From Gemmatimonadales bacterium UBA1120 (GTDB lineage: Bacteria > Gemmatimonadota > Gemmatimonadetes > Longimicrobiales > Gaopeijiaceae), in the NCBI GenBank assembly GCA_002313925.1, contig DCAZ01000014.1, positions 35,522 through 45,201 of the forward strand: 9,680 nt of DNA, given 5' to 3'. Of this stretch, positions 1 through 7,128 are shown piece after piece. How positions within the stretch are numbered: position 1 is the stretch's first letter; each line of letters starts with the position of its first letter. The translations under genes were made by a program, and so were the position numbers. Below the pieces are notes generated by a model. That model saw nothing but the letters and a program-made list of their open reading frames with translations, was not told where the DNA came from and searched no databases.

Positions 1-934
1 CGGTTGCTGGCCTACGGGCTTGGATGCCCACAAATAGGGTCGAGCCATCTTCCGACCATGACGGTGCACGAAATTCGACCATGCGCATGGAGTTCGGAAA
101 GGCGCTTTGGGAGCGAGGATCAAGTTCAAAGCTGTCTCGGTCCTCTTCATCGAGATCACGCCATGCCAACGCGATGTGTGCGGTGTCCTCGTACGCTTCG
201 TCCTTAAAGGTTTTCAGGACGGCGAGGTCAGCAGACTCTTCACGCCACGAGAGGCTACGGTACGTTGCTGCATCAGTTTCGAGAGAACGGAGTTGTCCGC
301 TGCTTGGATTAAAGACTGACACGCCATTACCGACCTGCCCATCTGCGTCTGTGGTAAGCGCCAGCAGGTGTCCTCCATCCTGCCAAGAGAATTCCGAGAC
401 ATTACCAAAGCTCATTACGGAGCCGGTAGCCATCGTGCGAATTACGACATCGACGCCGTCACTTTCCTTGTCTTCCGGCTTGTAGCGTTCGATGGCGAGA
501 TATGCCCCATTATCAGAGAAAGAGAACGATTCGATGTGTTCGATTGCCTCCTGATCTCCCGTGCTCAGATTTAGTAAGCCCATCGAGTTGTGCACCGGCT
601 CATCGGCTTTCTGGGCGGCATCTCGCTCATCTGGGGACACTCCGATCGCATAGGCGAGCCATGCACCATTACTGCTGAACGCCGGCCGCGTACCAAATGG
701 GACGACTACTAAAGAGTCCGTGTTGGTGCGATGGATACGTAGTTCACCCTCGTCACTTACTCGGCTGATTAATACGGCAAGCCAGTTGCCGGATGGAGAA
801 AGAACGCCGTTGCCTAGGCTTTCCCACTGGTCATAGTCGTCAGGGCCAAGAGTTGGCATATCTTGGGCTAGGACATTGGTCATATCCGCTGTTAGGCAGG
901 CAAGAGACAGGGCGATGATGGTTTTTCTGATCAT
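1..934 (-). CDS. S9 family peptidase, N-terminal part (3' end beyond the left edge)
   Basis: The 311 visible codons read without a stop from ATG at 934 down to base 1, so the gene continues past the left edge. Residues 1-24 form a signal peptide (basic MIRK, hydrophobic stretch, VLAQ cleavage region), so the protein is exported. The mature start (DDYDQWESLG, residues 31-40) and a series of PD40/WD40-like blades (LSPSGNWLAVL near 45-55, FSSNGAWLAYAI near 86-97, FSDNGAYLAIERY near 139-151, and WSEDGSTLFVGI near 293-304) match the propeller half of large S9 prolyl-oligopeptidase-like enzymes. In that family the propeller gates a C-terminal alpha/beta-hydrolase with a Ser-Asp-His triad. The catalytic half is not in the window, so activity cannot be judged. 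A weak GGAA lies 7 bases before the start. The gene is divergent from the cleavage-enzyme gene to its right. Fold is fairly certain; substrate is unknown. Confidence 0.85.
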   Translation of the reverse strand, partial: MIRKTIIALSLACLTADMTNVLAQDMPTLGPDDYDQWESLGNGVLSPSGNWLAVLISRVSDEGELRIHRTNTDSLVVVPFGTRPAFSSNGAWLAYAIGVSPDERDAAQKADEPVHNSMGLLNLSTGDQEAIEHIESFSFSDNGAYLAIERYKPEDKESDGVDVVIRTMATGSVMSFGNVSEFSWQDGGHLLALTTDADGQVGNGVSVFNPSSGQLRSLETDAATYRSLSWREESADLAVLKTFKDEAYEDTAHIALAWRDLDEEDRDSFELDPRSQSAFPNSMRMVEFRAPSWSEDGSTLFVGIQARRPAT

Positions 935-1205
935 GGCTAAGTTCCGCGTCGATGTTCTATGAGCCAAAAGAGGTTGAAGGCAGGGTAGGGTGGGTGCAGG
1001 GAGTGGACAAGGCTCAGTTGAGTTCTGGGACCCTTTATCGATAGAAGTGTTTTCACTGCAATTACTTACACGGGTATCATCCTCAAATCCTGGACGGGTA
1101 GTGCCTGATCGGTGGAACCCTGCGCACATACAGCACTTCGATCTATATCTAGGGATAAAACCCTCTAGGTTGCGGTTCAGGAGGTAGGAAGAGCAGAATC
1201 AAGTT
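935..1205. other. Divergent intergenic spacer (271 bp)
   Basis: This spacer separates the minus-strand peptidase from the plus-strand cleavage-enzyme gene and should hold promoters for both. No convincing ORF is present; the 65-codon frame across 990-1187 shows no recognisable domain. One plausible plus-strand sigma70-type promoter is listed separately. No clear minus-strand promoter was found. A weak imperfect inverted repeat sits around 1149-1168. No tRNA or known riboswitch was recognised. Confidence 0.6.
1052..1080 (+). promoter_or_regulatory. Putative sigma70-type promoter for the BKACE-MORN pair
   Basis: TTCACT at 1052-1057 matches four of six bases of the -35 consensus. TATCAT at 1075-1080 matches five of six of the -10 consensus, and the gap is 17 bases. 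It would give a leader of roughly 115-120 bases before the ATG at 1206. This is found by eye only; matches of this quality occur by chance, and the organism's promoter consensus is not known. Confidence 0.25.
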
Positions 1206-2054
1206 ATGTCTCTGATTCATAGCTCCGATTACTCACGACGCGCTTTCCTCACTATGGCGGGAGCGGGTGTCGTTGCTCTAGGGGGGTGTGCCGTGACCCA
1301 GCAGGAGCAGATCAGACCTTTTCTTCTTAAAGCTGCACTGAACGGTGGGCGCCAGCCTGGAAGTCACCCGGCGTTACCAACAACCGCTGATGAGTTGGCC
1401 AATGCGGCTCAGAATGCGGTAGAGGCTGGCGCCGGTGCGATCCACATACACGTTCGTGATAGCGAGGTGAACGAAAGTTTGCGATCAGAAGATATCGCCA
1501 GTGTCCTGACCACGGTTCGTTCCATAATCCCGTCCACACCAATCGGTATCAGCACCCACTTTGGGATTGTCGGTGATGCTGAACGGCGTCAGGAGATCGT
1601 GAGCATGTGGTCCGTATTGCCTGATTTTGCATCGGTAAACTTCAATGAACCCGGTTCGGTCGCACTCGCTCAATTGCTGATCGAGAACGGTGTTGGGGTT
1701 GAGGCGGGCTTATTCAATGCCGATGCTGCCGCAACATGTGTCGAGAGTGGACTCGGCAGTGATTGTCTTAGGTTCATGATGGAGCCACGTAACCGCGTTC
1801 TCGAAGACGCCCTGAGCAACGTCGCAGAGATGGAGGCCGTGCTCGATGCTGCCGGAGTTGATCGGCCTCGTCTGCTTCATGGATTTCGAGCAACCGCGTG
1901 GCCTCTGATTGAGGAGGCCACAAGACGCGGCTACGACACGCGAGCAGGTCTCGAAGACACGTTCGAGTTAGCAGATGGCAGTACCGCAAGGGACAATACT
2001 GAGATCGTGGCAGAGGCAGCGCATGCGATTGCCAGGATCTCAGGATACTCGTAG
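1206..2054 (+). CDS. Compact BKACE-family (DUF849, 3-keto-5-aminohexanoate cleavage-like) protein with Tat-lipoprotein leader
   Basis: The BKACE family uses a divalent metal to cleave a beta-keto acid with acetyl-CoA, giving acetoacetate and an acyl-CoA. From residue about 39 the sequence follows the compact branch of the family: KAALNGGR (42-49), the metal-binding pair H80 and H82 in AIHIHVRD, SVNFNEPG (143-150), LLHGFRATAWPL (223-234), and RAGLED (246-251), whose E250, D251 and R246 correspond to the third metal ligand and active-site residues described for Kce. The core of about 244 residues is full length for that branch. The first 28 residues are unexpected: SRRAFL (10-15) is a Tat motif, followed by a hydrophobic stretch and an LGGC lipobox with Cys28. 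That predicts a folded, lipid-anchored periplasmic protein. GGAAGAG 12 bases before the ATG is a distant ribosome site. The gene is followed 9 bp later by the MORN lipoprotein. Family is near certain; the substrate cannot be named. Confidence 0.9.
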   Translation: MSLIHSSDYSRRAFLTMAGAGVVALGGCAVTQQEQIRPFLLKAALNGGRQPGSHPALPTTADELANAAQNAVEAGAGAIHIHVRDSEVNESLRSEDIASVLTTVRSIIPSTPIGISTHFGIVGDAERRQEIVSMWSVLPDFASVNFNEPGSVALAQLLIENGVGVEAGLFNADAAATCVESGLGSDCLRFMMEPRNRVLEDALSNVAEMEAVLDAAGVDRPRLLHGFRATAWPLIEEATRRGYDTRAGLEDTFELADGSTARDNTEIVAEAAHAIARISGYS

Positions 2055-2063
2055 AGGATCTGG

Positions 2064-2507
2064 ATGAGGATTGTTCTCCAGGTAGTACTCCTAGTAGTTC
2101 TGGGGTGCAGGCCAACAGCGCCGGAACCAAGGGATATGAATACCCTCGATATTGAGGGACGAATTTGGGTCGATCCCCTGACTGGTGAACCGTTCACGGG
2201 TCCATACGAATCGTATTACGAGAACGGCAGTGTCTATGAGCGAGGGATGTTCAGGGATGGAAGATTCGAGGGGTTGTTCGAGACGTTCTATGACAACGGT
2301 CAACTCTACAGGAAGGGTGCATTCAAAATCTGGACGCAAGCAGAGCTAGAAGAACAAAGACCGAGAACCAGATTGGATGGACCTTATGAGAGTTATTTCG
2401 AGGACGGTCGGTTGTGGACAAAGGGCACCTTCAAAGATGGGATAGAGTGTGGTGAATGGTTTGAAGACGATGAGAATCTGACGTACCCACCATGTGTTAG
2501 GAGCTAG
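2064..2507 (+). CDS. Small lipoprotein with MORN_2 (YwqK-like) repeats
   Basis: This is a 147-residue protein. Its short hydrophobic N-terminus ends in VLGC at residues 12-15, a slightly atypical lipobox that predicts a lipoprotein with Cys15. It carries about three to four MORN_2-type repeats: GPYESYYENGSVYERG (46-61), GLFETFYDNGQLYRKG (70-85), GPYESYFEDGRLWTKG (106-121), and a short terminal one around GEWFEDDE (130-137). A 20-residue insertion (about 86-105) separates the second and third. Databases often label such proteins YwqK-family antitoxins, but nothing nearby looks like a toxin, so the name should not be read as function. MORN_2 repeats form beta-hairpin arrays and usually act as binding surfaces. 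AGGA at 2055-2058 is well placed before the ATG. The 9-bp gap to the BKACE gene indicates one transcript. Role unknown. Confidence 0.85.
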   Translation: MRIVLQVVLLVVLGCRPTAPEPRDMNTLDIEGRIWVDPLTGEPFTGPYESYYENGSVYERGMFRDGRFEGLFETFYDNGQLYRKGAFKIWTQAELEEQRPRTRLDGPYESYFEDGRLWTKGTFKDGIECGEWFEDDENLTYPPCVRS

Positions 2508-2544
2508 TATCCCCGTGCTTCAGTCCCACACTAAACCTTCGGAC

Positions 2545-3465
2545 TCAGCGGCTAAACACCTCCCTCATCCGCTGCTTCGCGGTTTGGTCAGGCACACGTC
2601 CGAAGCCGGCCTGGATATTCTCTTCCATGTGCTCCGGGTTCGTCGTCTCAGTCAGCACGCAAGTGACCGCAGGGTGCGCGAGAATGTATTTAAGCGAGAA
2701 TTGCGCCCAACTCACGCAGTCGAAGTCCGCGGTCCAGGGCGGTAATTCGCGGTCGCTGACCTGACCGAAATACATGCCGTTCATAAACGGTCTATTGATG
2801 ATCACGCCCATGCCAAGGTCCTGAGCAAGCGGAAGAATCCGTTCTTCGGCGCGTGTTTCAATCACTGAGTAGTTGACATGCACGAAATCCGGAGATCCTG
2901 TTCTCATGAACGCTTCGAGTCGGTCGAAGTTTCTATAGGATGAGACCGTGACTCCGATATAACGTGCTGTCCCCGAGTCCTTCATCTCCTGAAGCTTCGG
3001 CCAGTGAGATTGGAGACCTCTGAGGCTCTCAACTTGGACTAGATCTATGGTGCGGCGACCAAACAGTCTTTCAGTCTGCTCTAGCTGTTGGATACCAGTT
3101 TCCTCACTGGGTGTATTGATCTTTGTCGCGAGGAAGATGCCGTCTCGTATATCGGGCTCAGCAAGTACACGCCCAAACTCGGCATCGATGTCTGGGGTTC
3201 TCGGCGAAGTATCCACAAGGCGACCGCCGTGCTCAAGCAGCATGCGTATCACTGCGGCTACGGGCTCCGTGCCCTCGGTTGGAATTTCCAAGACCGGCTT
3301 CGATGATCCTAAGCCGATGACTGGCAAAGACTCATCAGTCCCGGGGATCATTCTCGTGGGCAACGGCTGTTGTCCGAAGGCGAGCTGTGGTTGAGCGAGC
3401 AGCACACCTAGCCCGCCTAGTTGAACCAAAAACTCACGTCGAGTGCTTTCGTTGAACATCGCCAT
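2545..3465 (-). CDS. Tat-exported aldo/keto reductase-like protein with altered catalytic tetrad
   Basis: The start is placed at ATG 3465 because GGAGAG lies 7 bases before it and the Tat signal follows at once; an ATG at 3522 would overlap the upstream gene and lacks this site. The result is 306 residues. STRREFL (7-13) is a clear Tat motif, followed by a hydrophobic stretch to about residue 31. The rest has the aldo/keto reductase barrel order: LPVIGLGSS (47-55), LVDTSP (83-88), FLATKIN (111-117), IDLVQVESL (140-148), ARYIGVTVSSY (167-177), and NPEHMEEN (276-283) at the nucleotide-binding end. By-eye alignment keeps the tetrad Asp (D85) and Lys (K115). The Tyr position after DTSP is Thr90, and the His in the usual QVH motif is Glu146. 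Tat export fits a protein that folds around NADP(H) in the cytoplasm. It follows the dehydrogenase gene by 44 bp, probably in one operon. It may be non-catalytic or have a changed reaction. Confidence 0.88.
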   Translation of the reverse strand: MAMFNESTRREFLVQLGGLGVLLAQPQLAFGQQPLPTRMIPGTDESLPVIGLGSSKPVLEIPTEGTEPVAAVIRMLLEHGGRLVDTSPRTPDIDAEFGRVLAEPDIRDGIFLATKINTPSEETGIQQLEQTERLFGRRTIDLVQVESLRGLQSHWPKLQEMKDSGTARYIGVTVSSYRNFDRLEAFMRTGSPDFVHVNYSVIETRAEERILPLAQDLGMGVIINRPFMNGMYFGQVSDRELPPWTADFDCVSWAQFSLKYILAHPAVTCVLTETTNPEHMEENIQAGFGRVPDQTAKQRMREVFSR

Positions 3466-3509
3466 CTTATTTCTCTCCAAGAGCATACCAGTGTTAAAAC
3501 TTTGATCTA

Positions 3510-4655
3510 CTATCCCACCCATCTGATTCTCCAGATACGACCTGTGCCGTCATCCGATACATAGAGACTTCCTTCAGGTCCAACCTCGACCGCTACCGGC
3601 CGACCTGCGACGGTCCCGGACTCGGTAAGCCAGCCAGTGGCAAAGTCGTCGTACGAAATAGGCTGACCGTCCTCGACCTCGACTCTCACCACCTTATATC
3701 CGGTCCGTTCTGAGCGATTCCAGGATCCATGGAAGGCCATGAACAGATCACCACGGTATTCGACAGGGAACTGCTCGTGGTCATAAAAGACCACCCCGAG
3801 AGGTGCGGAGTGCGCTTGCATCTCCAGTGCAGGCCCTACTTTTCCCGCGCACCTTTGGGCGTCCGGGTATTCAGGATTCGGCAACCCATCCTCATAGCAA
3901 TACGGCCATCCGTAGTGTTCGATAGGGCCACCAGGCACCAAGATGTTGAGTTCCTCTGCTGGAAGATCGTCCCCGAGGTTGTCGCGCTCATTTTGACTTG
4001 CCCAGAGTTCACCGGTTTCGGGGTGGAACGCGAGTCCGGCAGAGTTCCTCAGCCCCTCGCCGACGGTCTCTTCAAGAGATCCGTCTGCCTCGTAGCTGAC
4101 CACGGCGGCGCGCCGAGAGTCAGCTTCCTCGCAGATGTTGCAGCTCGAACCGATCGAGACGTAGAGCCGATCGTCGGGACCGAACGCAATCTCCCGAGTC
4201 CAGTGGCCTCCGGTCGGGAGGTTTGGGATGATCACGGTTTCTTCAGTAAACCCGGGTCCGGTCAAGCGAATGATCTGATGGGTTTCGCCGATGTAGAGGT
4301 CTCCTTCGTGGAACGCCAGCCCGTACGGCTGACTGAGTCCGGATACGACGACATCTGGACTGCCATTAGCTGTTCCATCTGCATTCAAATCAAAACGTAG
4401 AATCTCTCCGGCTGAAGAACGTGCGGTATACAGGCGGTCATCAGGACCCAACTTGAGCATCCGTACGCCTGATAGGCCTTCGGCGAAAATCGATACCTCA
4501 AAACCCTGCGGCACCTGCACTAAGTCATTATCGGACGTTTGCTCAGTTCCACTCGTCATCGCCTCCGTCGTGTCGGAGCATGCGAGTAGCACGATAACAG
4601 CTGCCGATATGTATAATCTGAAACTCAGGGTCTTTCTCCTTTTCTGGTCTTGCAC
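3510..4655 (-). CDS. Lipoprotein of the PQQ-dependent glucose/sorbosone dehydrogenase fold
   Basis: This is a 381-residue exported beta-propeller. Residues 10-26 form a hydrophobic stretch ending in the lipobox LLAC (Cys26). The mature part matches the glucose/sorbosone dehydrogenase family: VPQGFEVSIFAEGL (48-61), GGHWTREIAFGPDDRLYVSIG (149-169), the likely disulfide CNIC (172-175), EGLRNSAGLAFHPETGELW (200-218), ERDNLGDDLP (223-232), HYGWPYC (247-253) and FHGSWNR (308-314). H151 and R203-N204 lie where related enzymes hold the catalytic His and PQQ-contacting residues. Some relatives are annotated without proven PQQ use, so substrate and cofactor are inferred. The first codon is GTG with an in-frame stop 18 bases upstream and no clear ribosome site. 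An AGGAG inside the gene sits 7 bases before CTG codon 10, which would give a shorter leader. The gene heads a unit with the aldo/keto reductase and is divergent from the sulfatase. Confidence 0.88.
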   Translation of the reverse strand: MQDQKRRKTLSFRLYISAAVIVLLACSDTTEAMTSGTEQTSDNDLVQVPQGFEVSIFAEGLSGVRMLKLGPDDRLYTARSSAGEILRFDLNADGTANGSPDVVVSGLSQPYGLAFHEGDLYIGETHQIIRLTGPGFTEETVIIPNLPTGGHWTREIAFGPDDRLYVSIGSSCNICEEADSRRAAVVSYEADGSLEETVGEGLRNSAGLAFHPETGELWASQNERDNLGDDLPAEELNILVPGGPIEHYGWPYCYEDGLPNPEYPDAQRCAGKVGPALEMQAHSAPLGVVFYDHEQFPVEYRGDLFMAFHGSWNRSERTGYKVVRVEVEDGQPISYDDFATGWLTESGTVAGRPVAVEVGPEGSLYVSDDGTGRIWRIRWVG

Positions 4656-4783
4656 GGCAGCTAAGATGCGACACTAGTTCTCAAACACGCCAGTCGAACG
4701 GTATCCCTGTGTATATCCCGTGTGCATGCCGTACCTTATGAGCTATCTCCTAAGACCTAAGTCCAGAAATATGGTGTATCGCA
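4656..4783. other. Divergent spacer between dehydrogenase and sulfatase genes (128 bp)
   Basis: This spacer should carry promoters for both divergent genes. No strong -35/-10 pair was found on either strand. It contains a short tandem CCTAAGA/CCTAAGT at 4749-4762 and loosely similar segments TCCCTGTGTATA and TCCCGTGTGCAT around 4704-4727; both are too short to call operators. The two flanking genes begin with non-ATG codons (GTG and TTG) and have weak ribosome sites. Confidence 0.4.
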
Positions 4784-6298
4784 TTGATCACTAACAAAGC
4801 AGGTAAAATCATTAGATTTCCCAAGCTTCTTGCTCTTCTATCGATGGCTCTGATGGCCTGTTCTGAGACTGTCTCACTAGATGAGTCGCCGCCGAACATC
4901 GTGTATATCTTGGCGGATGATCTTGGCTACGGTGAACTGGGATCTTATGGGCAGACGCTGATCAAGACTCCCAACCTTGATCGGCTGGCCCAGGAGGGGA
5001 TGCGATTCACGCAACACTATTCGGGTAGCCCTGTATGTGCACCGTCACGTGCAACCTTGATGAGTGGCAAACACACAGGTCATGGACTTATCAAGGACAA
5101 CTTCGAGCTTGGCGGGTGGCTAGATAGCGAGGAGTTCGGTCAAATGCCTCTTCCGGCTGGCTCTTTTACACTAGGCCGTATGCTTCAGGAAGTCGGGTAC
5201 GTTACGGCGGCAGTTGGGAAGTGGGGCCTCGGTGGGCCGGGGTCCTCAGGCATCCCCAACGAGCAGGGTTTTGATCTTTTCTACGGCTACCTGGACCAAA
5301 AGCAAGCGCATAACTACTACCCGACGCACCTGTGGCGGAATCAGGTCTGGGACACATTGGCTAACGAGTATTTTTCGCCACATCAAAGGCTGGAGGGGAA
5401 CCCCGATGACCCTGCCTCCTATGAGGGATTCACTGGGCAAGACTACGCCCAGGATCTTATGGCAGTAGAGGCTCTGGACTTCGTCAATACGCACCAGGAT
5501 GAGCCCTTCTTCCTCTACCTCCCATTCCCGATTCCGCACCTCGCACTCCAGGTCCCGGATTCTGCGTTGACTGAATATGACGGTGCATGGGAGGAGGCTC
5601 CGTATATAGGTGATCAGTCATATCTACCACACCAAAGGCCGAAGGCTGCGTACGCTGCAATGATCACGCGTATGGATGCGCATATCGGCGAGCTTTTAGC
5701 CCTGTTAGATGAGCTGGGTCTCACTGAGAACACTCTTGTGATGTTCTCAAGTGACAACGGCACCACTTACACAGGAGGTGTTGATGCTTCTTTTTTCGAG
5801 AGCACCGCGGGACTTCGCGGTCTAAAGGGTTCCGTCTACGAGGGTGGTATCAGAGTGCCATTTATCGCGCGTTGGCCTGGAATGATCGAGGCTGGCTCAT
5901 CCAGTGAACACGTGTCGGCATTTTGGGACATCGTCCCGACACTCGCTGACCTAACAGGTGGTGTCGCACCTGATGATATCGACGGCATTTCATTGCTCCC
6001 TACCTTGTTAGGCACCGGCCGGCAACAAGACCATGAAGCCCTCTACTGGGAGTACCATGGGCTATGGGACGGTGCACAAGCTGTTCGTATGGGTAACTGG
6101 AAGGGCGTGCGACTCGGTGGACATTCTTCTGCTGATGTACCGATCGAACTGTATGATTTGTCCAGTGACCTAGGAGAAACGAGTGATGTATCTGCTGACC
6201 ATCCTGCGATCGTAGAACGCATTGCCGAAGTTATGGCTGGTAGAACTGAGTCTGAGATTCCGGGATGGAATTTCCCAGTAAGGGCAGCCGGCAACTAG
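4784..6298 (+). CDS. Lipoprotein sulfatase, type I Cys (formylglycine-dependent)
   Basis: This 504-residue protein should hydrolyse a sulfate ester in the cell envelope. The leader (residues 11-26) ends in LMAC, predicting a lipoprotein anchored at Cys26. The sulfatase signature CAPSR at 85-89 provides the Cys converted to formylglycine by a separate maturase, which is not in this window. Other conserved positions are visible: metal ligands D45-D46 in ILADDLGYGELGSYG, GKWGLGG (145-151) with K146, PH at 251-252, SSDNG (322-326) with D324-N325, GLKGS (346-350) with K348, and GGIRVPFIARWPG (354-366). The C-terminal subdomain (WKGVRLGG, ELYDLSSDLGETSDVS) is complete. The start is TTG; an in-frame TAA 33 bases upstream excludes a longer form, and the ribosome site is weak. 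It is a lone transcription unit whose stop is 8 bp from that of the convergent DUF481 gene. The substrate (carbohydrate, aryl or other) cannot be read from the sequence. Confidence 0.93.
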   Translation: MITNKAGKIIRFPKLLALLSMALMACSETVSLDESPPNIVYILADDLGYGELGSYGQTLIKTPNLDRLAQEGMRFTQHYSGSPVCAPSRATLMSGKHTGHGLIKDNFELGGWLDSEEFGQMPLPAGSFTLGRMLQEVGYVTAAVGKWGLGGPGSSGIPNEQGFDLFYGYLDQKQAHNYYPTHLWRNQVWDTLANEYFSPHQRLEGNPDDPASYEGFTGQDYAQDLMAVEALDFVNTHQDEPFFLYLPFPIPHLALQVPDSALTEYDGAWEEAPYIGDQSYLPHQRPKAAYAAMITRMDAHIGELLALLDELGLTENTLVMFSSDNGTTYTGGVDASFFESTAGLRGLKGSVYEGGIRVPFIARWPGMIEAGSSSEHVSAFWDIVPTLADLTGGVAPDDIDGISLLPTLLGTGRQQDHEALYWEYHGLWDGAQAVRMGNWKGVRLGGHSSADVPIELYDLSSDLGETSDVSADHPAIVERIAEVMAGRTESEIPGWNFPVRAAGN

Positions 6299-6309
6299 AC
6301 GGCTGTCTA
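6296..6309. other. Short perfect hairpin formed by two convergent stop codons
   Basis: TAGAC at 6296-6300 pairs with GTCTA at 6305-6309 around a GGCT loop. The left arm begins with the sulfatase stop (TAG). The right arm, read on the minus strand, begins with the DUF481 stop (TAG). The stem is only 5 bp, AT-containing and lacks a T-run, so it is a poor intrinsic terminator by itself. It might help stop transcription in both directions or be chance. Confidence 0.3.
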
Positions 6310-7128
6310 ATAAACGTAGGCGATACCTGTCCTCAGTGTGGTATCCAGAGCCGAGGTGCCGTCCGGTGGTCCGCTGTCGTAACGCATATTAAACGATACC
6401 GTGAGCGCTAACTCATCAGTCACGGGCGTTGCAATACGAATTTTTCCGAGCATTCGAAGATCACTAAAGTCGTTATAAGCGGGTTGCATGTAGGTCGTAG
6501 ACGTAATCACAAGATCTTCGGTCGGTACCACGCGCAGCGTGAGAAAACTGCTCCATCTGACTGTATTCGTATTATCCGGGTGTACTGCATCTTCCGGGAG
6601 ATCTAGGGCCTCGTGTTCGAGAACAAGGGAAGCACCCATGCCGAATTCTCCCCACTCTCCGCTTGCGAATGCGGTCCGAGCTCCTCCACCGAGGACCATT
6701 CTGAAGTCGAGCCGCTGAGACCTGTCATAGTTCAGTTGGCCGAACCACTCAGGTGAGATTCGTCTGTTGTAGAGGTAGGTCTTGCGGTAATGCAACAGTC
6801 CTGACGATGCAAAACGGCTTCGTCCTAAAAGTCCAAGTCCCCCATTCCCAACCACCAGTGTGGTTGCCAAGTCATTGACGTGGAATAGGCGAGCATTTAG
6901 TCCAAATTGAATGAAATCCACATTTCCTGTCCGGACAGTCACGTTGCTACCGATAGAGCCTGAATACCCCATCTCTGGATCTTCAGTCCGGAGTGCTTCG
7001 ATATCCACTTGTGCAGCAATCTGCAGAGGAAAAGCGACAGTAAATGCGATGAATAACGAAAAGAGGTGTCGGCAAAGAGGAATAAGATTCAGGCCCAAGC
7101 TCATAGAGTATTCGCAGAAGTCCGTCAT
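6307..7128 (-). CDS. DUF481-type outer-membrane beta-barrel protein
   Basis: This 273-residue protein has a signal peptide ending near IAAQ (residues 37-40). The mature part is rich in alternating hydrophobic/polar strands and matches the DUF481 (YdiY-like) pattern: GYSGSIGSNVTVRTGNVD (54-71), the LHYRKTYLYNRRISPEW region, QLNYDRSQRLDFRMVLGGGA and later strands. It ends in GIAYVY. A C-terminal aromatic residue is typical of barrels folded by the BAM machinery. DUF481 proteins are usually of unknown role, and salt-induced members exist. The start is uncertain: ATG 7128 and ATG 7104 (codon 9) both leave a good signal peptide, and neither has a clear ribosome site. The gene is separated by 165 bp from the lipoprotein gene upstream and is probably transcribed alone. 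It converges on the sulfatase gene. Confidence 0.82.
   Translation of the reverse strand: MTDFCEYSMSLGLNLIPLCRHLFSLFIAFTVAFPLQIAAQVDIEALRTEDPEMGYSGSIGSNVTVRTGNVDFIQFGLNARLFHVNDLATTLVVGNGGLGLLGRSRFASSGLLHYRKTYLYNRRISPEWFGQLNYDRSQRLDFRMVLGGGARTAFASGEWGEFGMGASLVLEHEALDLPEDAVHPDNTNTVRWSSFLTLRVVPTEDLVITSTTYMQPAYNDFSDLRMLGKIRIATPVTDELALTVSFNMRYDSGPPDGTSALDTTLRTGIAYVY

Noticed and set aside
24..485. Plus-strand open frame of 153 codons at the left edge
   Set aside because: It is antisense to the peptidase frame, which runs unbroken to the edge with a signal peptide and propeller repeats.
1018..1047. TTGAGT...TAGAAG as a promoter
   Set aside because: The -10 match is poor and the spacing is 18; the pair at 1052-1080 is better.
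1149..1168. CTAGGGATAAAACCCTCTAGG as a leader hairpin or riboswitch part
   Set aside because: Only a 4-bp continuous stem with a two-base bulge; no known riboswitch pattern.
2064..2507. Antitoxin of a toxin-antitoxin system (YwqK label)
   Set aside because: The neighbour is an enzyme, no toxin-like gene is near, and the protein is a predicted lipoprotein.
2537..2605. Inverted repeat CTTCGGAC/GTCCGAAG with a nested AGCGG/CCGCT at the end of the aldo/keto reductase gene
   Set aside because: The arms are 53 bases apart, lie mostly in coding sequence, and no T-run follows; a terminator is not supported.
3729..4400. Long plus-strand open frame of 223 codons
   Set aside because: It lies antisense inside the dehydrogenase gene, whose own frame shows clear family motifs; no domain was recognised in the antisense product.
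4612..4617. Perfect TATAAT on the plus strand inside the start of the dehydrogenase gene
   Set aside because: No fair -35 lies 16-18 bases upstream, and it falls in codons of the opposite-strand gene, so it is probably chance.
4749..4762. Tandem CCTAAGA/CCTAAGT as an operator
   Set aside because: Two 7-base copies are too short to separate from chance.
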